Below, in pieces: positions 1 through 12,549 of a stretch of DNA of 64,000 bases (position 1 is its first letter; every line of letters starts with the position of its first letter). The DNA comes from Labyrinthula sp. Ha (lineage: Eukaryota > Sar > Bigyra > Labyrinthulida > Labyrinthulaceae): contig JAALGZ010000002.1 of NCBI GenBank assembly GCA_015227615.1, positions 806,001 through 870,000 of the forward strand, given 5' to 3'. The notes beneath the pieces were generated by a model that ran no database searches, was not told the origin of the DNA, and saw nothing but the letters and a program-made list of their open reading frames with translations. The translations under genes and the position numbers were made by a program.

Positions 1-663
1 GCCTTCGTGGGTGGGTTTTCTTTTAGTGATGTGCTTGGCTCGGCCAAGGGGTGGGCTGCTGGGATTAAGTTCAATCCTAAAATTAAGGCTATTTTTGAAG
101 AGTTCTATAATAGAACTGATACTTTTTCTCTTGGTGTGTGTAACGGTTGCCAACTAATGGCCCTGCTAAACATTGTTCCGAGTGGAAAACCTTTTACAGA
201 ACCAGAAGTTACGTTAGCTCATAATACATCAGGTCGCTTTGAGTCTCGATTTGTTCAAGTTAAGGTTCAAGAGACTAACAGTATAATGCTTAAGAGCTTA
301 CAAGGCGCCAATTTAGGTGTCTGGGTAGCTCATGGTGAAGGTAGGTTTGAAAAAAATAGCAATTCTGTTGAACTAGAAGGCAAGATTGCAGTCAAGTATG
401 CAGCTGTTTATTGTGCACAAAATGATGACGATGAAGGGATACTTCCATACCCTTTCAATCCTAATGGTTCTGTTCTCAATATAGCAGGGCTTTGCAGTCC
501 TTGTGGAAGACACCTTGCACTGATGCCACATACTGAGCGTTCTTACAAAAGATACCAGTGGCCTATTGATCCCATTAGATGGGGAGAGTTCTCTCCTTGG
601 GTCACCATGTTTTCTGACGCGTATAGTTGGTGTTTGAAAGCTAATCCAGAAGAAGGTAGTTAA
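1..663 (+). CDS. PurL: Phosphoribosylformylglycinamidine synthase, C-terminal glutaminase part (5' end outside window)
   Basis: This is the C-terminal end of FGAM synthase, the fourth step of purine synthesis, which uses glutamine-derived ammonia to turn FGAR into FGAM in the cytosol. The reading frame is open from base 1, so the N-terminal ATPase parts lie to the left of the window. What remains is the class I glutamine amidotransferase domain. The nucleophile motif GVCNGCQLM lies near residue 45 and the His/Glu of the triad near the end in LMPHTERS. The usual N-terminal strand with GGFSFSDVLGSAKGWA is also present. The large single-chain eukaryotic/proteobacterial type has exactly this C-terminal end. 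It stops at TAA 661-663, and the LRR gene follows on the same strand after 122 bp. No intron is needed in this part. Confidence 0.95.
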   Translation, partial: AFVGGFSFSDVLGSAKGWAAGIKFNPKIKAIFEEFYNRTDTFSLGVCNGCQLMALLNIVPSGKPFTEPEVTLAHNTSGRFESRFVQVKVQETNSIMLKSLQGANLGVWVAHGEGRFEKNSNSVELEGKIAVKYAAVYCAQNDDDEGILPYPFNPNGSVLNIAGLCSPCGRHLALMPHTERSYKRYQWPIDPIRWGEFSPWVTMFSDAYSWCLKANPEEGS

Positions 664-785
664 AAATGTTTTCTTACAGAGCTAAAGTCCAGTTCCTTTG
701 GTAGGTAGACTGTTTTTTGTTGTCTTACTTTAGCTTCAAAGGAGTAGTATTAATTCGTTAACTTAGTCATAGTAATTTCACTTTC

Positions 786-2159
786 ATGAATCTGGAGCAC
801 TGTTTAGAAAAATTATTTCGAACTTCTCTTGGGTTAAAGAAAACTTCTTCTGGTGTTTTGAAGCGTGTGGTACTTCCAGATGAGGTAGAACCTCTGTGGG
901 ACTTTCAAAACCAGAATACTGAGCCATGGTGTCCTAACCTTCGAGAATTACAAAACAAAGTCTGTTTACCAAACTTCAATGGATTCAAGCTTCCCAAGAT
1001 ATGTAGTCTTCTAACTGAGTTAAACCTTTCTGGCCAAGGTATTTGTGAGTTTACATACCTCGAGATCCCTCTCCTAAGAATACTTAATCTTAGCGACAAT
1101 CTACTACGAAAGATTGAAAACCTTCCCGAAAATGTCGAAGCTCTCATCACAACGCGCAATAATATCAGCTCTGTTGTATTTTCTGAGGAGAATAAATCAA
1201 ATCTTCAAGTTCTTGGACTCGGATTTAATCAGTTAGAGACATTGAACTTTCTTGATGAAAACTGGGACCACTTAGAAATACTTGATGTTTCATTTAATAA
1301 CCTACAAACCTTAGGATGTGATGTTGCTAACTTGAAAAACTTGCCTGAGCTGAATGTCCTCTTCCTTGTCGGAAATCCTTACTCGCTGACAGAAGAATAC
1401 AAACAAGTAGTCCTATTCTTAGCAAATATTCGACTGCTTGATGGAACTGATTGTCAAGTACTCAGAGAAGAAAGTTCAAAAAACTTGAAGTCTGACAAGA
1501 GCGGAAAAAAGCGACAAGAAAATAACAAAGATAGTTTAGGTAAATTCTTGGCCTTGGAAGCGGAACTTCTGAGTGAAGAGAAAATTGTCGAATTAAATAA
1601 AGGAAACTTTCAAGTTGAAGTTGAGTTAAAATCCATGGATCTAAACTTTGGAATAACTGAAGTTTCACAAGAGGTAGAAACTGTAAGTCTGTTAGAGTCA
1701 TGTCTTCCTGTTGAGGTTACGCTTTCAGTTCTTTCACCACAGGAGATATATTTTGATGAGGTAAAAGGAATCGAAGAAGAATTTTTGCTAAGAAGTGAAC
1801 TTCAGTTAAAATTGACAGACTGCAAGGATGAAGAAGACAGCAAACCCAAACTCAGCTCAAATAAATCTTTAAATGTCAGTAAGATAATTACATATATAAA
1901 AACTTTTGATACATCTAACACGCAGTGGATCAAGGGGTTCAAGATACTTAGAGATAGGGGTTTAGATGTTCAATTGCATTTCAAACATCAAGAAATTAAG
2001 TGGAATTTCAACATTGCTTTATCTCTTCCTGTTAATGTCTTGAATTTCACTTATCTACAAAAACCAGTCGAACATAACTTCGATAGAAAAATAAAAGATA
2101 TTTCCTTCAAGGCTACTCTAGAAATTTCAAATATAATATACACTGCCAAGTTTACTTAA
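786..2159 (+). CDS. LRRC43: Leucine-rich repeat protein, LRRC43-like
   Basis: A 457-residue single-exon protein. Residues about 80-225 hold leucine-rich repeats (LTELNLSGQ, LLRILNLSDNLLRKI, LQVLGLGFNQLETL, LEILDVSFNNLQTL) closed by a cap of the form LNVLFLVGNPYSL...NIRLLDGTD. The order of motifs, including a pre-LRR segment with EPLWDF and the pair LGLGFNQL / LDVSFNNL, resembles animal LRRC43, a protein associated with motile cilia. The second half is acidic, has no repeats and is not recognised. ATG at 786 is the first in frame. If the assignment is right, the organism builds a flagellum. The alternative is a generic LRR protein of the dynein-assembly-factor or U2A' type. The gene ends 4 bp before the stop codon of its convergent neighbour. 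Confidence 0.7.
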   Translation: MNLEHCLEKLFRTSLGLKKTSSGVLKRVVLPDEVEPLWDFQNQNTEPWCPNLRELQNKVCLPNFNGFKLPKICSLLTELNLSGQGICEFTYLEIPLLRILNLSDNLLRKIENLPENVEALITTRNNISSVVFSEENKSNLQVLGLGFNQLETLNFLDENWDHLEILDVSFNNLQTLGCDVANLKNLPELNVLFLVGNPYSLTEEYKQVVLFLANIRLLDGTDCQVLREESSKNLKSDKSGKKRQENNKDSLGKFLALEAELLSEEKIVELNKGNFQVEVELKSMDLNFGITEVSQEVETVSLLESCLPVEVTLSVLSPQEIYFDEVKGIEEEFLLRSELQLKLTDCKDEEDSKPKLSSNKSLNVSKIITYIKTFDTSNTQWIKGFKILRDRGLDVQLHFKHQEIKWNFNIALSLPVNVLNFTYLQKPVEHNFDRKIKDISFKATLEISNIIYTAKFT

Positions 2160-2163
2160 TATA

Positions 2164-2979
2164 CTAAGTTTTTGTTCTCTTGACATTTCCTGTAAATCGA
2201 CCTCTAAATCTATCGAAAGCATATGGATTTTGCAGGAGAGTTTCACCTTGAGGTGTTCTCATATTTTGATTGCCAAAAGGATTGACCAAGTTATTAGTAT
2301 TTCCTGGTAAGTAATTAGGATCAAAGAAATTAAGAGAAGCGGTTCTACTTAAACCCCTTTTCAATTGGTTAGGTTGGTTAGATGCCATAGGTTGAGCAAC
2401 TTGAGTTTGCTTATAGCTTTGCATTGGAGAATCAGGAAATAAGTTTGTTGAAGAAGTAAAGGAGGACATAGAATTGTATGATTTAAGTCTTCTTATCTCT
2501 TGAGGATAATCATTTTCCTGTAATTTATTTGGAAAAATATTAAAAGATGGAGGAACATAAAGGGAATTGTTTCGATACATATCTTCACCATAGAATTCTT
2601 CATTTGATCTTTCCTCAACCTTATTTGTTTCTATATTATTTTGTTTTATAGTTGTATCTGTTCCTAATAAGTCATTAGATATTTTTTTAACCTCTTTAAG
2701 AGAAAATCCGTTTTTTAACATTTCTTTGACTGTTTCTGAAAAAGAGCCATTCACCGGTACGCTTTCTGAATGCCTGTGTTTCATTCGAAAAGTTTGGTTT
2801 CTTTCTACTGAAGAACTGAGACGTTCCAAATATGATTTCCTATGTGTTGAGGAAGATCGAGTATCTATCGTTGAAAAAGAACTTTGGGATCCGTGTGTTT
2901 GTCGTCTCAAAGGGATCTCATCTTGGTTTTGGGTTGAAAACTCCTGGTCGTGTGAAATATAACTGGTATTCGTTACCAT
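2164..2979 (-). CDS. Disordered Ser/Asn/Gln-rich protein, unknown function
   Basis: A 271-residue protein starting at ATG 2979-2977. I do not recognise a family. Composition is polar and low in complexity (Ser, Asn, Gln, Thr), typical of intrinsic disorder. Several basic-then-Ser/Thr stretches (RRLKSYNS, RGLSRTASL, RQTHGSQSS) look like basophilic kinase or 14-3-3 sites, but this is inference. A short helix-like piece around residues 80-105 (SETVKEMLKNGFSLKEVKK) is the only part that looks folded. No signal peptide or membrane segment. It converges on the LRR gene with 4 bp between stop codons. The opposite strand carries only shorter shadow frames. The ORF is real by length and by the tight tail-to-tail fit; the function is open. 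Confidence 0.65.
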   Translation of the reverse strand: MVTNTSYISHDQEFSTQNQDEIPLRRQTHGSQSSFSTIDTRSSSTHRKSYLERLSSSVERNQTFRMKHRHSESVPVNGSFSETVKEMLKNGFSLKEVKKISNDLLGTDTTIKQNNIETNKVEERSNEEFYGEDMYRNNSLYVPPSFNIFPNKLQENDYPQEIRRLKSYNSMSSFTSSTNLFPDSPMQSYKQTQVAQPMASNQPNQLKRGLSRTASLNFFDPNYLPGNTNNLVNPFGNQNMRTPQGETLLQNPYAFDRFRGRFTGNVKRTKT

Positions 2980-3333
2980 TCAAGTTTAAATTAAAGTTTA
3001 GACTTTTTCAATTGTTTTTGCCTTGGTTTTTTGTTGTTTTAGAAATAATAACTGCTCTGGATCGAAAGAAGTTTTGTAGCTGATTAAAAGCCTTCGATTT
3101 ACGAATTACGATTCTTTGGAATTGAGGTGTCGGTTAAAATACGTAGGTATGGATGACTGATTAGGACATAGATCTGGTTTGGCGGCTAGTGTAACGGATA
3201 TATTTGTTCCTGTAAGAAACGTGAAAATAATACATATACCACAAATTGGGTTCGTTATTGAACTTTTCTTACCAGGAAGCTTTGTTCAGTTTCTGTTAAA
3301 TATGCTTACCGTTATTATTGTTTGTTTCAACTA
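2980..3333. other. Upstream spacer, nothing recognised
   Basis: AT-rich sequence between the start of the disordered-protein gene and the first MITE-like element. It presumably holds that gene's promoter. I see no ORF, tRNA or repeat in it. Confidence 0.5.
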
Positions 3334-3799
3334 GGGATGGGATTTGACTTATTGAGAATTTATCAATAAGAAATTTGTCTATATTTTTCTTATCGATTGA
3401 TTCTGATAATGCGCCAACCATTTATTTTGATTATTGATAATCAATTGATTGTCAATGCTGAACTGGGCCCCATGGCCTTTGGCCAAGCGGTTAAAGATCT
3501 AGATTGCATTTTGTCACCGTAAGAAAATCTTCAAAATACGGGGCATATAGCCTCACTGAATTCTAGTATCTGGTTATTCCGGGGTGATATAGCCTTTTTT
3601 TTTTAATTCCATACGCTTCATTGGTAAAATTTAGTCCCCTTTGCCAATTGACCCAAGGTTGTGTGGCTCAGTCTTGTTTTGATAATCAGAATTGAATCTG
3701 AATCATTTGATAAAAATCAAAATCCCAAATCTCTTATTGAGAATCAGAATTAGAATAATTATCAAATAATTCTTGATAATTTTTATCAAATCCCATTCC
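3334..3799. mobile_element. MITE-like element, copy 1, flanked by TA
   Basis: The left end begins GGGATGGGATTTGA after a TA at 3332-3333. The right end is the inverted partner (TCAAATCCCATTCC) followed by TA at 3800-3801. Sub-terminal sequence on both sides is rich in short inverted words built from TTGATAA/TTATCAA. There is no coding capacity in 466 bp, so it would be non-autonomous. A diverged relative lies at 31628-32068. TA target duplication plus short inverted ends fits a Tc1/mariner-type MITE; this is inference from the ends only. Confidence 0.7.
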
Positions 3800-3801
3800 T
3801 A

Positions 3802-6800
3802 GTTGTAAACTAAGACGTAATGAGTAATGGATATGACGAAGAGCAGGATAACGGACAGCGACGATGTTTACCGGTGCCTTCCAGTATTTTGGAAGATTCC
3901 ATAAATTAAAAATTTTCTTTTCCTACTTGAGTTCAACACTAAACAAGGCCAGCGAAAAGCTCTTAGAAATTTCCTTAGGCAAAACAAGAAATATAGTTAG
4001 AAATACCTAGGGGGTGAATTGTATCAGGCAAGATCCCTCACTGGGTGCAAGGACTTAAGATTGGCACTTTCAAGAATAGAATATGTAATAAAACGCCCGA
4101 AATACAGTTTTTTGGTGAAATAAAGGGATAGATCTCGTTTTAAGACATAGTGTCATCATTAAGAGAGTTTTTATTCTACAAACAATTTCTCAGGTGTAAA
4201 GTATGAATAACAAATATTTTCATAGAAGAACTGGTAACAACATACATAGATGTGTATCATTATGAATTAATAAAGCTTCAAACCTAATGTTTCTCTCTTG
4301 TAAGTTACTGAATATTGTTAGTACATTAGCTTGGAGTTTGATTTTGCAGAAATGTAGGCAGTAACAGTGCAGTTCAAAGTATTCTAAGGTTTAGTTTGTA
4401 TTCAAGTTAAAATAACTCATGTATATTTATAGTTGTGGTTTATAGGAAATTCCGTAGAGTCTATACGTAAATGATATGAAGGATGAACATAGAAAAGATA
4501 CTTTCAGCTAGTAGTCTTTAACCAGTAAATTCCGATGCTGAGTCTAACTCATTAAAGAATAATTAACATTTAGAAGTATTCTTCTTCAGAGTGTCTGAGA
4601 TCTTGGAAATAGGTTACTTTCATAGGAAGTCTGCAAAGAACACTTGAACTCTATATTGGAACGCCTACTAAGACTATATCTTCCCTTTTTTCGACAAGTG
4701 ACGTCTCTCTAAGTTCTAGGCGAATATTTTTTCTAGGTATTTTACGAATTGAAGGTTACAAAACAGTATTGTACCAACATATCCACTATTTTTTAAAAAG
4801 TGTTGATTCTTATTCAAAAACTAAATCTTAAGTTACAGTCTTTGTTTATTAGTTCTCTAGGGTAGCCTACAGGCAAAGTGTTTAGGATTCTGATAAAAAC
4901 TGAGAAGCGCTTTGTCTTCAGATGTGGGGATTTCGAGCACTTGACATTTCTGAGTGAAGTTCAACTTCGTTACTATTAACTAGAGTAAGAAAACTTTTAA
5001 AAATTGCTTTGAAGCATAGTTTCAGTGAAGTCCTAGTATATAATAAGAATTAGTTAACCTTTAAAATTGTTCCTTATGATGATAAGTTTGAAGCTATGTT
5101 TTCTTGAAGATCAGTAAATTCCATAAAAGGTATCCTGAAAATCAGCATTTTAAGTTTTAAGAATTCTAATTCTTATAAAATGCTCTAAAAGAGAAATAGC
5201 TGGAAGCCTTTTCTTATATATTGCACCTGACCAGTGAAAATATTGTGTTTCAGAGAGATTCAGCGACAAGAACTAGCAAATGCAATAGGTGTTATTTTAA
5301 GTAAACACATTTTTTTTTATTCTTTATTATTTAAATACTATAGATTTTGATTGAAGAAAATGCTAGGATATACTTAAAATATATTTAAAGCTTCGTAGAA
5401 GACTTGAGTTCATGCTTTAGATTATACGACCATTGTTCTACATTTTAGAGAATATCGTCGATAGAGTTGTGACTACCTTCTAATAAGCAGAGACGAAATA
5501 TTTTATTGCTTACTATTAGTAATACATTAAGCATAAAAAATTGTGATTCTTTAAAAGTGATGTAGTCGATATCCTCCTTATTTTGTAGTTTATATATAGT
5601 TCTTGTGGTGCTCTGCACCTGAAGTACTTCTATTCTTATTAGTCTCAATTATATTATATGACGCGAATGATATTTAGAATAATTTTAATATATCTATTGA
5701 GCTTTTAATGACTATAAAGATTTTAAAGAGAGTACCCTTGCTATTTTGACTAATTACAGCTAAAGTATGGATTAAATTGAAGTGAATAATAAGGTACTAG
5801 TTTAATTTGACTAAATATAAAGAAATTAAAAGTGAATTATTAGATGCCTGTTTGGGCACAACTGTCGCATATGACACTTTTATATGGAACAGAGACCCAT
5901 TCAGATGCACAAGGAACAAAGTTATGAATTAGAACTACCAAGGGGAATAGAGTTTTTGACCACAAACTATTGGATTAATCGATTTTACCGTTCACCCGCG
6001 AGCTGTTAAGATTATCAAACGGCAAGATGAATTTGACTGAGTTGAATCCCTATAGGTACTTTAAATATAGATAGCAAAACATAAGAGCAAAGTCAGGAGA
6101 TATGTCCACATTGCAGAAAACTTGAACGTACAATGGATGGCCTGCGATAACTCTAAATGAATTGCTATTTAATATAACGTGTGGTGGCAAACATATACGT
6201 CTCTTTTGCAGAATTACTGGGAAAATTTTTTAGAAAAAGCCCATACTAGCTTAAGCATATAATACTTTGTTCTAATTTAAGCTAATTTTCAATAGTTATT
6301 TCAAATGGTCAGGCTATGTTTAATGGTCACAGGTTCTAGCACATAAAATCAAACCTATGACTAATACTAAAAGAATCAGGCCTAAAAGAGTAAAAAGGCT
6401 TGTCTACAAACCAAAAGTTGGTCCAAGTATTTATCCTCAATCCTGTGTAAAAGTTTATCACCAACCTATTGATCAGTCTTCTATAACTCCTAGTGAAGTT
6501 CTGTCATCGAGTACATCTAATTAAATAGCCCAATGTCGATCTCTTGACGGTAATAGCAAACATGAAGAAATGGGAAGAAACAATTTTTTATAGCTCTCGA
6601 ATATAATTAGTAAAAGGGTCAGCTTTTCACGATATACAGATGAATCAATTTGTTTCTTATTTGCTGGATTGCAGTCATTTTTAAATTAGCATATTCAGTG
6701 GTACGCAGCTAAAGAGCTATACGATATGTTTCCTAAGACTTAGCTTAAAGTTTTTTCCTTATGTTAATAAGCTTAGAGATCTGAGCTGGGATTACAGAAT

Positions 6801-9800
6801 TGCATATAGTTTGCATCATATGATTTAATGAATCCTTAATCCTGAAATAGAAGAAGTTGTTTCACTCAAATTTGTTTGAAATTGTAAAATCTAGCAGTTT
6901 TATCTTTCAATTTGCAATATGAATATTTTAATAGGTAGAAGAATTCGTATTTACATACTTTTATAGAAACTGTGAAGCAATGACATCGTCAAATTCCGAG
7001 TCATTATGGAATTAAAACATGAGACTTCAGATGATAATTGGTAGAGATTACTGAGGAAACCATATTCCTTTCAAGGCTACCAGAGGTGTTGGGCTATAAC
7101 GACTCGCGTATAGAAATATGAAAAATCAGAAGGCAAGAAAAACTGATTCCAATGATTAGAGGGAACCTAAAGAAAACAGAATATTTTATGGAAATATTTA
7201 GAATTTTATTGTGAATTTCTCAGTGCTATAAGTTGTGGTTCTGTCTAGGATCAGATTGTCCTCGGGCAAGCATATAAGGAATCTTGTCAGTTGTGATAGT
7301 ATATATTACATCCAAATTTCTTTATAGGCAATTACCGTAGTACTTAAATTCAAATTGAAATTAAGATTTCTATTATCAACTTAGTAACGGTTATCTTTCC
7401 CTACTCCACACATGGATGATTTGAGTAATGTTTTACCCTGCAAATTGTGCCCAAAAAAATTACTAAGTGTGAATAACTATATTTAGAGGGCCAAATGGGT
7501 TTTATGGCTAATGCTAGGATGAGGAACCAATGTGTTAAGTAGAGGATTGTATTTATTCTCTTCTGTAATTTTTCTGTATTCTAATATTTATTTCACATTT
7601 AAGAGGACTAGATCATGGAGCAGCCAACGAGTATAGTATGAGCGCAAAGAAAAGGAGAAGGAACCAGTTTATCTATATCACTGTTGAGTTGTCTTATTGT
7701 ACATGGTAATTGATCGTAGAGGTACCATGTTTCCAGAGTCATACTAAATGAAGAGACTGTTATGAAGGAAATTAAATCCATTAGTTCAATAGACTAATCT
7801 AAGGTCAATTGAAAAGAGTAATAAAAATATTGCACATGGGAAATAGTGACCAAAAACCAGGTAAACTATCTATGTGACTAACTGTTCCCTTGACAATATA
7901 TATGCGCATAGAAGAAAACTTCTACATTTAATCTTCCATTCATGATCATGATTCTGCTGCAACCTTAACTATTGCACCAGTAAGTACTTTCAAAAAAATA
8001 TTTTTTATTATTCTTCAAAGAAAATTCAAGATAGTAATTGAAGTTTCGAACATATGTTTTTTCAAATTCCAACTCTAATTCTGATTAACCTATGTTTTCT
8101 AGGTAAGGAACCTTAAAATAGATTTCTTTGCTGCTCAAAACATATAACATCTTCTCGTAGAATATAAACTCAACATAGATATTCTTATGCGAATGCTATC
8201 TAGTTAAATGATTCTTTCAGTGTGAATCCAGTTTTCTAATAGCCTTCACCACCGACTGAGCGAAGGCAGACATGCAGACACACAGTTTTCAACATGTACA
8301 TTTTTTTCTCTTGTCCCATATTCCCATGGAATCTGACTTAGTTTATTTGCTCTCTAGTTTCTTGATCTTAGATGAAAATCTCCAAAAAAGATCTATCATT
8401 TTGACCCGATAATGTTTCAGATTTAAATTCAAGTTCAGTTCTTAAGGAAATCCAGTCTATAGATACGAGGCTTTATTGAACTCGTTCAATAATGTACAAC
8501 GAATAAGCATACCTAACTGTCTTTCTCCGTGATTTTGGGATTTGCACAAGAAGTGTGATCGAGCCCTTAAATTGGCTTTCCCCTTTTGATATTCTTATTG
8601 TTGTTTTCTCCTACTTCTATGCCATAAAATTATTTGCACCTAGAAAGTATAGCATATATATAGTGATGTTAGAAACGTACCAATCGCTTTTCATGAGAAA
8701 TGATTGCTTAATTCAATTTAAACCATTAGTCTTAATACTAGTGTTGCTAAAGAACAAGCTCTTCAAGTATTAATATATTTTAAGAATAGCGTTAGTGTAA
8801 TCACTAGTTTGTAAATCGTTATTTAAGGAAGAAAGAACAATATTCCGGTCATTAAGGTGCTAATGTCACATTTTTGGTCATCCTAAAGTTGTTGCACTCA
8901 TGCGAAAATTCTTATGGCTATCCTGGAACTATAATTTTGGCACATATGTTTCTTAGAGCATCTTGAATTTGTGTGGAAATCAGATTATAAGTCATATAAG
9001 AAATGTCAATGGGCCAAACCTTTGGTTTCCTTCATTATGGTGGATACTATGGAGAAGTTTTCAATTTATTCAGACATCACTTTTGCTAATATCAACTGGT
9101 TTCAGAGTGACTCAAAATTCCGGTAACTGTAGTTGTATAAAACCTTTAAGTTTCTCCTAGTTGTGTAAGTAAGTATGTATTTTCTCCATAAAATTGCTTT
9201 CGCGGTTTTAGCCCGCCTGTCTGCTTAGAAATATTTTTTTTACTTGAGAAGAACTATGTGCTCTATTGATCGCTTTTTAATGGTTCAAGGATACTGAAAA
9301 AATTACGAGCCTGTGATTAGGTGGAAATGTCTCCATTAAATTCCATGAAGTGGTATGTTGGAGTGCCGTTAACATTGTTGGTGTGGGGAAACTGGCATAG
9401 GGTTAAAGAAAAATCAACTCAAAATGGAACAGTGTATGAAATCCTTCTAGTGTTCTGAATGGCCTTACAAATGGAAAATAGTAGTTTATTATATAGTATA
9501 CGAGTAGTTTTCCGCTAACCTCCAGGGGTCTATTTAGAATTAGAGAAATCAATTCAAATAACCAAAAAATTCAATAAATCCAAACATATGTCCAATAATA
9601 ACTGGGAGCGCTATGTAAATTTAAGGAAGACAACGCCTCAGACCTAAAAAAACACAACAAGTATTTTGATACTTTTTTGTTATCTCCAAACTTAAAAACA
9701 AAACGTTACTAACCGTAATGCTACACAGTAAATTAAGTTTGAGCAAATTCTAAGCCTAATAAAGCCAAGTTGTACTTACAGTCTCTACAATAAAAAATCC

Positions 9801-10806
9801 AAGGAGATTGGAACGGTATCCAAAAAATATTAGAGCAAAAAATTAAAGTCCTATAATTTGAGAACAATGGACAATGGTGGCAAAAACTGTGGCCATAGAA
9901 TTTTTTCTAGAGAGAACATGTGTATTTATTACAAGTGTAACCACTTAAGAGCAATCTGATATTATCCCCCCTCTTTTCAGATATGCCCTCTTTATTAGGG
10001 TTTAAATGGTGAATCCTAAATATCATATACTTTCTCAAAGCGTCAAGTTCTTGAATAACCTGTGAGAATAACTCATTAACATCTTGAGACTATCCATTCT
10101 CGATATAACCTTTTCTTATATTTTTCAAAATTTTCAAAAAACATTGATGCAACTACTTCTTTTTCAGATCATTGCAGTACATTTAATTTTCTTAAATTCT
10201 GTAATAGAAGCCGTTTGAGCACTTTGAAACACATATTGAACGTTACTTAGTTATTCCTTTACTTTTTCTCGAATGGAGTTATATCACCACTGGCTCTTGT
10301 ACAAAGGTGAACCGGGGAACCTTTCTTGGAATAGTTGAACTTTTAGCAATAAACTATTGTTCAAATTAGTAATAATTATTCATAAACTTTATTCCCTCTT
10401 GGTAATAGTATGCTGATGTATATCAGGTAAATGATGATTAACTCTAAAATCCTTAAGAGACCAATTAGCCTCATAACTCAATGAACTTATCATAACTAGC
10501 TGATTCTTGAAAAAATATCTACCTAGTCTTTCTTTAATTTCACTTAAAGCTCATAAAGATTAACCAACACTTAATCAAGTTCTCATAAGACACTTAGAAT
10601 CTACTTCTATTTATTCTTTAATTTTTTATTTTGCCCAAATATATTTTATATATATTAACCAGTTTGAGCAATAATAAAATATACTTAAGAAAAGACAAAT
10701 AAATCGAACACCTTTGAACATTATCAGTTTCTATTTTAAACCGACTCTATGCTGGAACTTATTGAATTTCACGATAAGTTTAAATATAACACGTTCCAAT
10801 TTTAAT
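3802..10806. other. Gene-poor tract of about 7 kb
   Basis: AT-rich sequence with stops in all frames. I see no conserved gene. Short protein-like open stretches occur, for example a basic 55-codon ORF at 6357-6524 and small pieces near 5850-6010 and 7040-7200, but none is assignable. TTGCCCAAAT at 10631-10640 near the right end is a likely promoter element of the Rho regulator gene. Confidence 0.5.
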
Positions 10807-12549
10807 ATGAGACCGCAGAATTTGTTTCATGAAAGTGGAACTCCAGTTCCTTCTGATGAGTTGTCAATTTTGTATCAAGTTACTTTACCTTTAATCTATT
10901 GGGTACGTGAATATTCTCAAATTGTGGAAAAAACAGAAACACCTAAAACTCTGCTTTTGTCAGAATGTGACTCAGATCAAAAATTGAACTCTTTGAAACA
11001 ACTTCTTTCTGCATTAAGAGTTACTGACTTTAGAATACAAAATAACCAACTACGGTTTATATTTTCACAATACCCAGTTGAAGTTTGGATGAATGCACTC
11101 AAACATATTATATTTGAAGCTACCAATCCCTCTATTTTTCCTTCCTCCGTTGTTACTGAACTAAATTCTAAGTTCTTCAACACCAAAGTTCATCAAGAAA
11201 CAATGCTTTCACAAACAGCCAGTACTTTAAGAAAACTTGGTAATAAACAGACTCAAATTCTAGCTGAATTCTTTTCTCTTTTACGTAGCACCACAGGAAC
11301 AAACCAAGACATACTGGATTCTGTTACTGATGAGGTATCAATTAAAACTGGGCTTAATCAACAATCTGTATTCAACCTTATCACTCACTGTGATGAAATT
11401 TTCGGTCAGTCTTCTTGTCCAGAAGGATTGGTCAACGATGGGTTGAGAGCTAATGAAGTACCTGTTCAATGGGAGCTTCTACAAACCTTACCAGAGGATA
11501 AACAGCACCTACAAGATCTTAAACACTACTACAGCGTTGTGGATCCAGATAAAGTTGATATAGCAGGGAAACTGGTTAGCTTATTTGATTGGAAAGATAT
11601 CGCTAAAGCTCTTTTTGAGAAGTATAGATCTATTCCCAAACCTTGGCACACTGCATTGAGTAAACTGCTAGATCAAGTTAATCAAGGTGAACATTTGATA
11701 GTTTTATCAAGTATTCACTGGTTTCAACAAAATGACGTTCCAACTCCAAATCCAACAGCTACAGCTAATCAAAGAGTAGCGTTATTTAATAAAGTACAAA
11801 CAGAAAGAAAACCGAGGGCAAGAAGAGCAACTATATACAGGGAACCGATTGAACTTCCAGAACTAGCCTATGAGAGGAGGTTGTACAGGATTATTGACGG
11901 AGAGAAAGATTATTATAAGTTTCTGATCCAAGTTGCTGAAAACTTTGTGATCGCCCTTCGTCAAGACTTGAGCTCTCATGGGTATTTTTGTTTCTATGTT
12001 TTATTGATAGACTAAATGCGAACCAGTTAATAAATAGGTTATTTGGACAAAGGTATGAAAACATTATGAAATTTTCAGAACACTTTGTTCTTCAGCTGGA
12101 ACCAGTTTCTTTAGTAAGAGGTCGACCTTTACTTAAGAACAAATCTCTAATTCAAGAATTTTGCTCTATTGTCATTAACGAGTTTGATACCAAACTTTAT
12201 AAAGCATATAGTTATTACTTTGCTGGGTATTTTTTTTTCTCTACTTATTTTTAGTTTCGAGGAAGCACATAATCTGGTACAAAACTCGACTTTAGGAGTT
12301 CGTTGTCATCAAGTATGGTTTCAAACAAGACACCAAATATCCATGTTCGAAAACGCTAATTTTAAGCAGATTCTTGAAGTTCCATATCAACGCGCTAAAG
12401 TCTATAAAACTCTTCTTGAGAAACTACTTGAGTCAGTCTATGCTGATCAAATTGCGGGAGCAGATATAGTTGTCAAAGCTATTAAAGTTGTGAAAAGTGT
12501 TCTTTCGCAGTTGGAAAATATTAATGTGAGTCAGGAGAATATGTTTTAA
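10807..12549 (+). CDS. Rho guanine-nucleotide exchange factor with DH domain and RhoGAP-like N-terminus (3 exons)
   Basis: The frame runs through two mini-introns: exons 10807-11981, 12011-12226 and 12255-12549 (561 residues). Removing the 29- and 28-nt introns restores one frame and rebuilds a DH (Dbl homology) exchange domain from about residue 355 to the end. It starts with YERRLYRIIDGEKDYY, continues through LFGQRYENIMKFSEHF and ends with the helix PYQRAKVYKTLLEKLL, the equivalent of the canonical PIQRxPRYxLLL motif. Residues about 20-190 resemble a RhoGAP fold (FPSSVVTELNSKFF, LRKLGNKQTQIL) but no arginine finger is seen. A segment with DPDKVDIAGKLVSLFDWKDI and EKYRSIP matches a short motif common in SAR proteins. 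No PH domain follows. ATG 10807 is the first in the frame. It shares its TAA with the stop of the SET gene. Confidence 0.75.
11982..12010 (+). other. Mini-intron, 29 nt
   Basis: Begins GTATTTTTG and ends TTGATAG. Phase 2. Splicing joins the two halves of the DH domain in frame (SSHG | LNANQ). Confidence 0.85.
12227..12254 (+). other. Mini-intron, 28 nt
   Basis: Begins GTATTTTTTT and ends TTTTTAG. Phase 2. Joins the second and third DH exons in frame. Confidence 0.85.

Noticed and set aside
6357-6524. Basic 55-codon ORF
   Set aside because: No family, no neighbouring exons; expected occasionally by chance over 7 kb.
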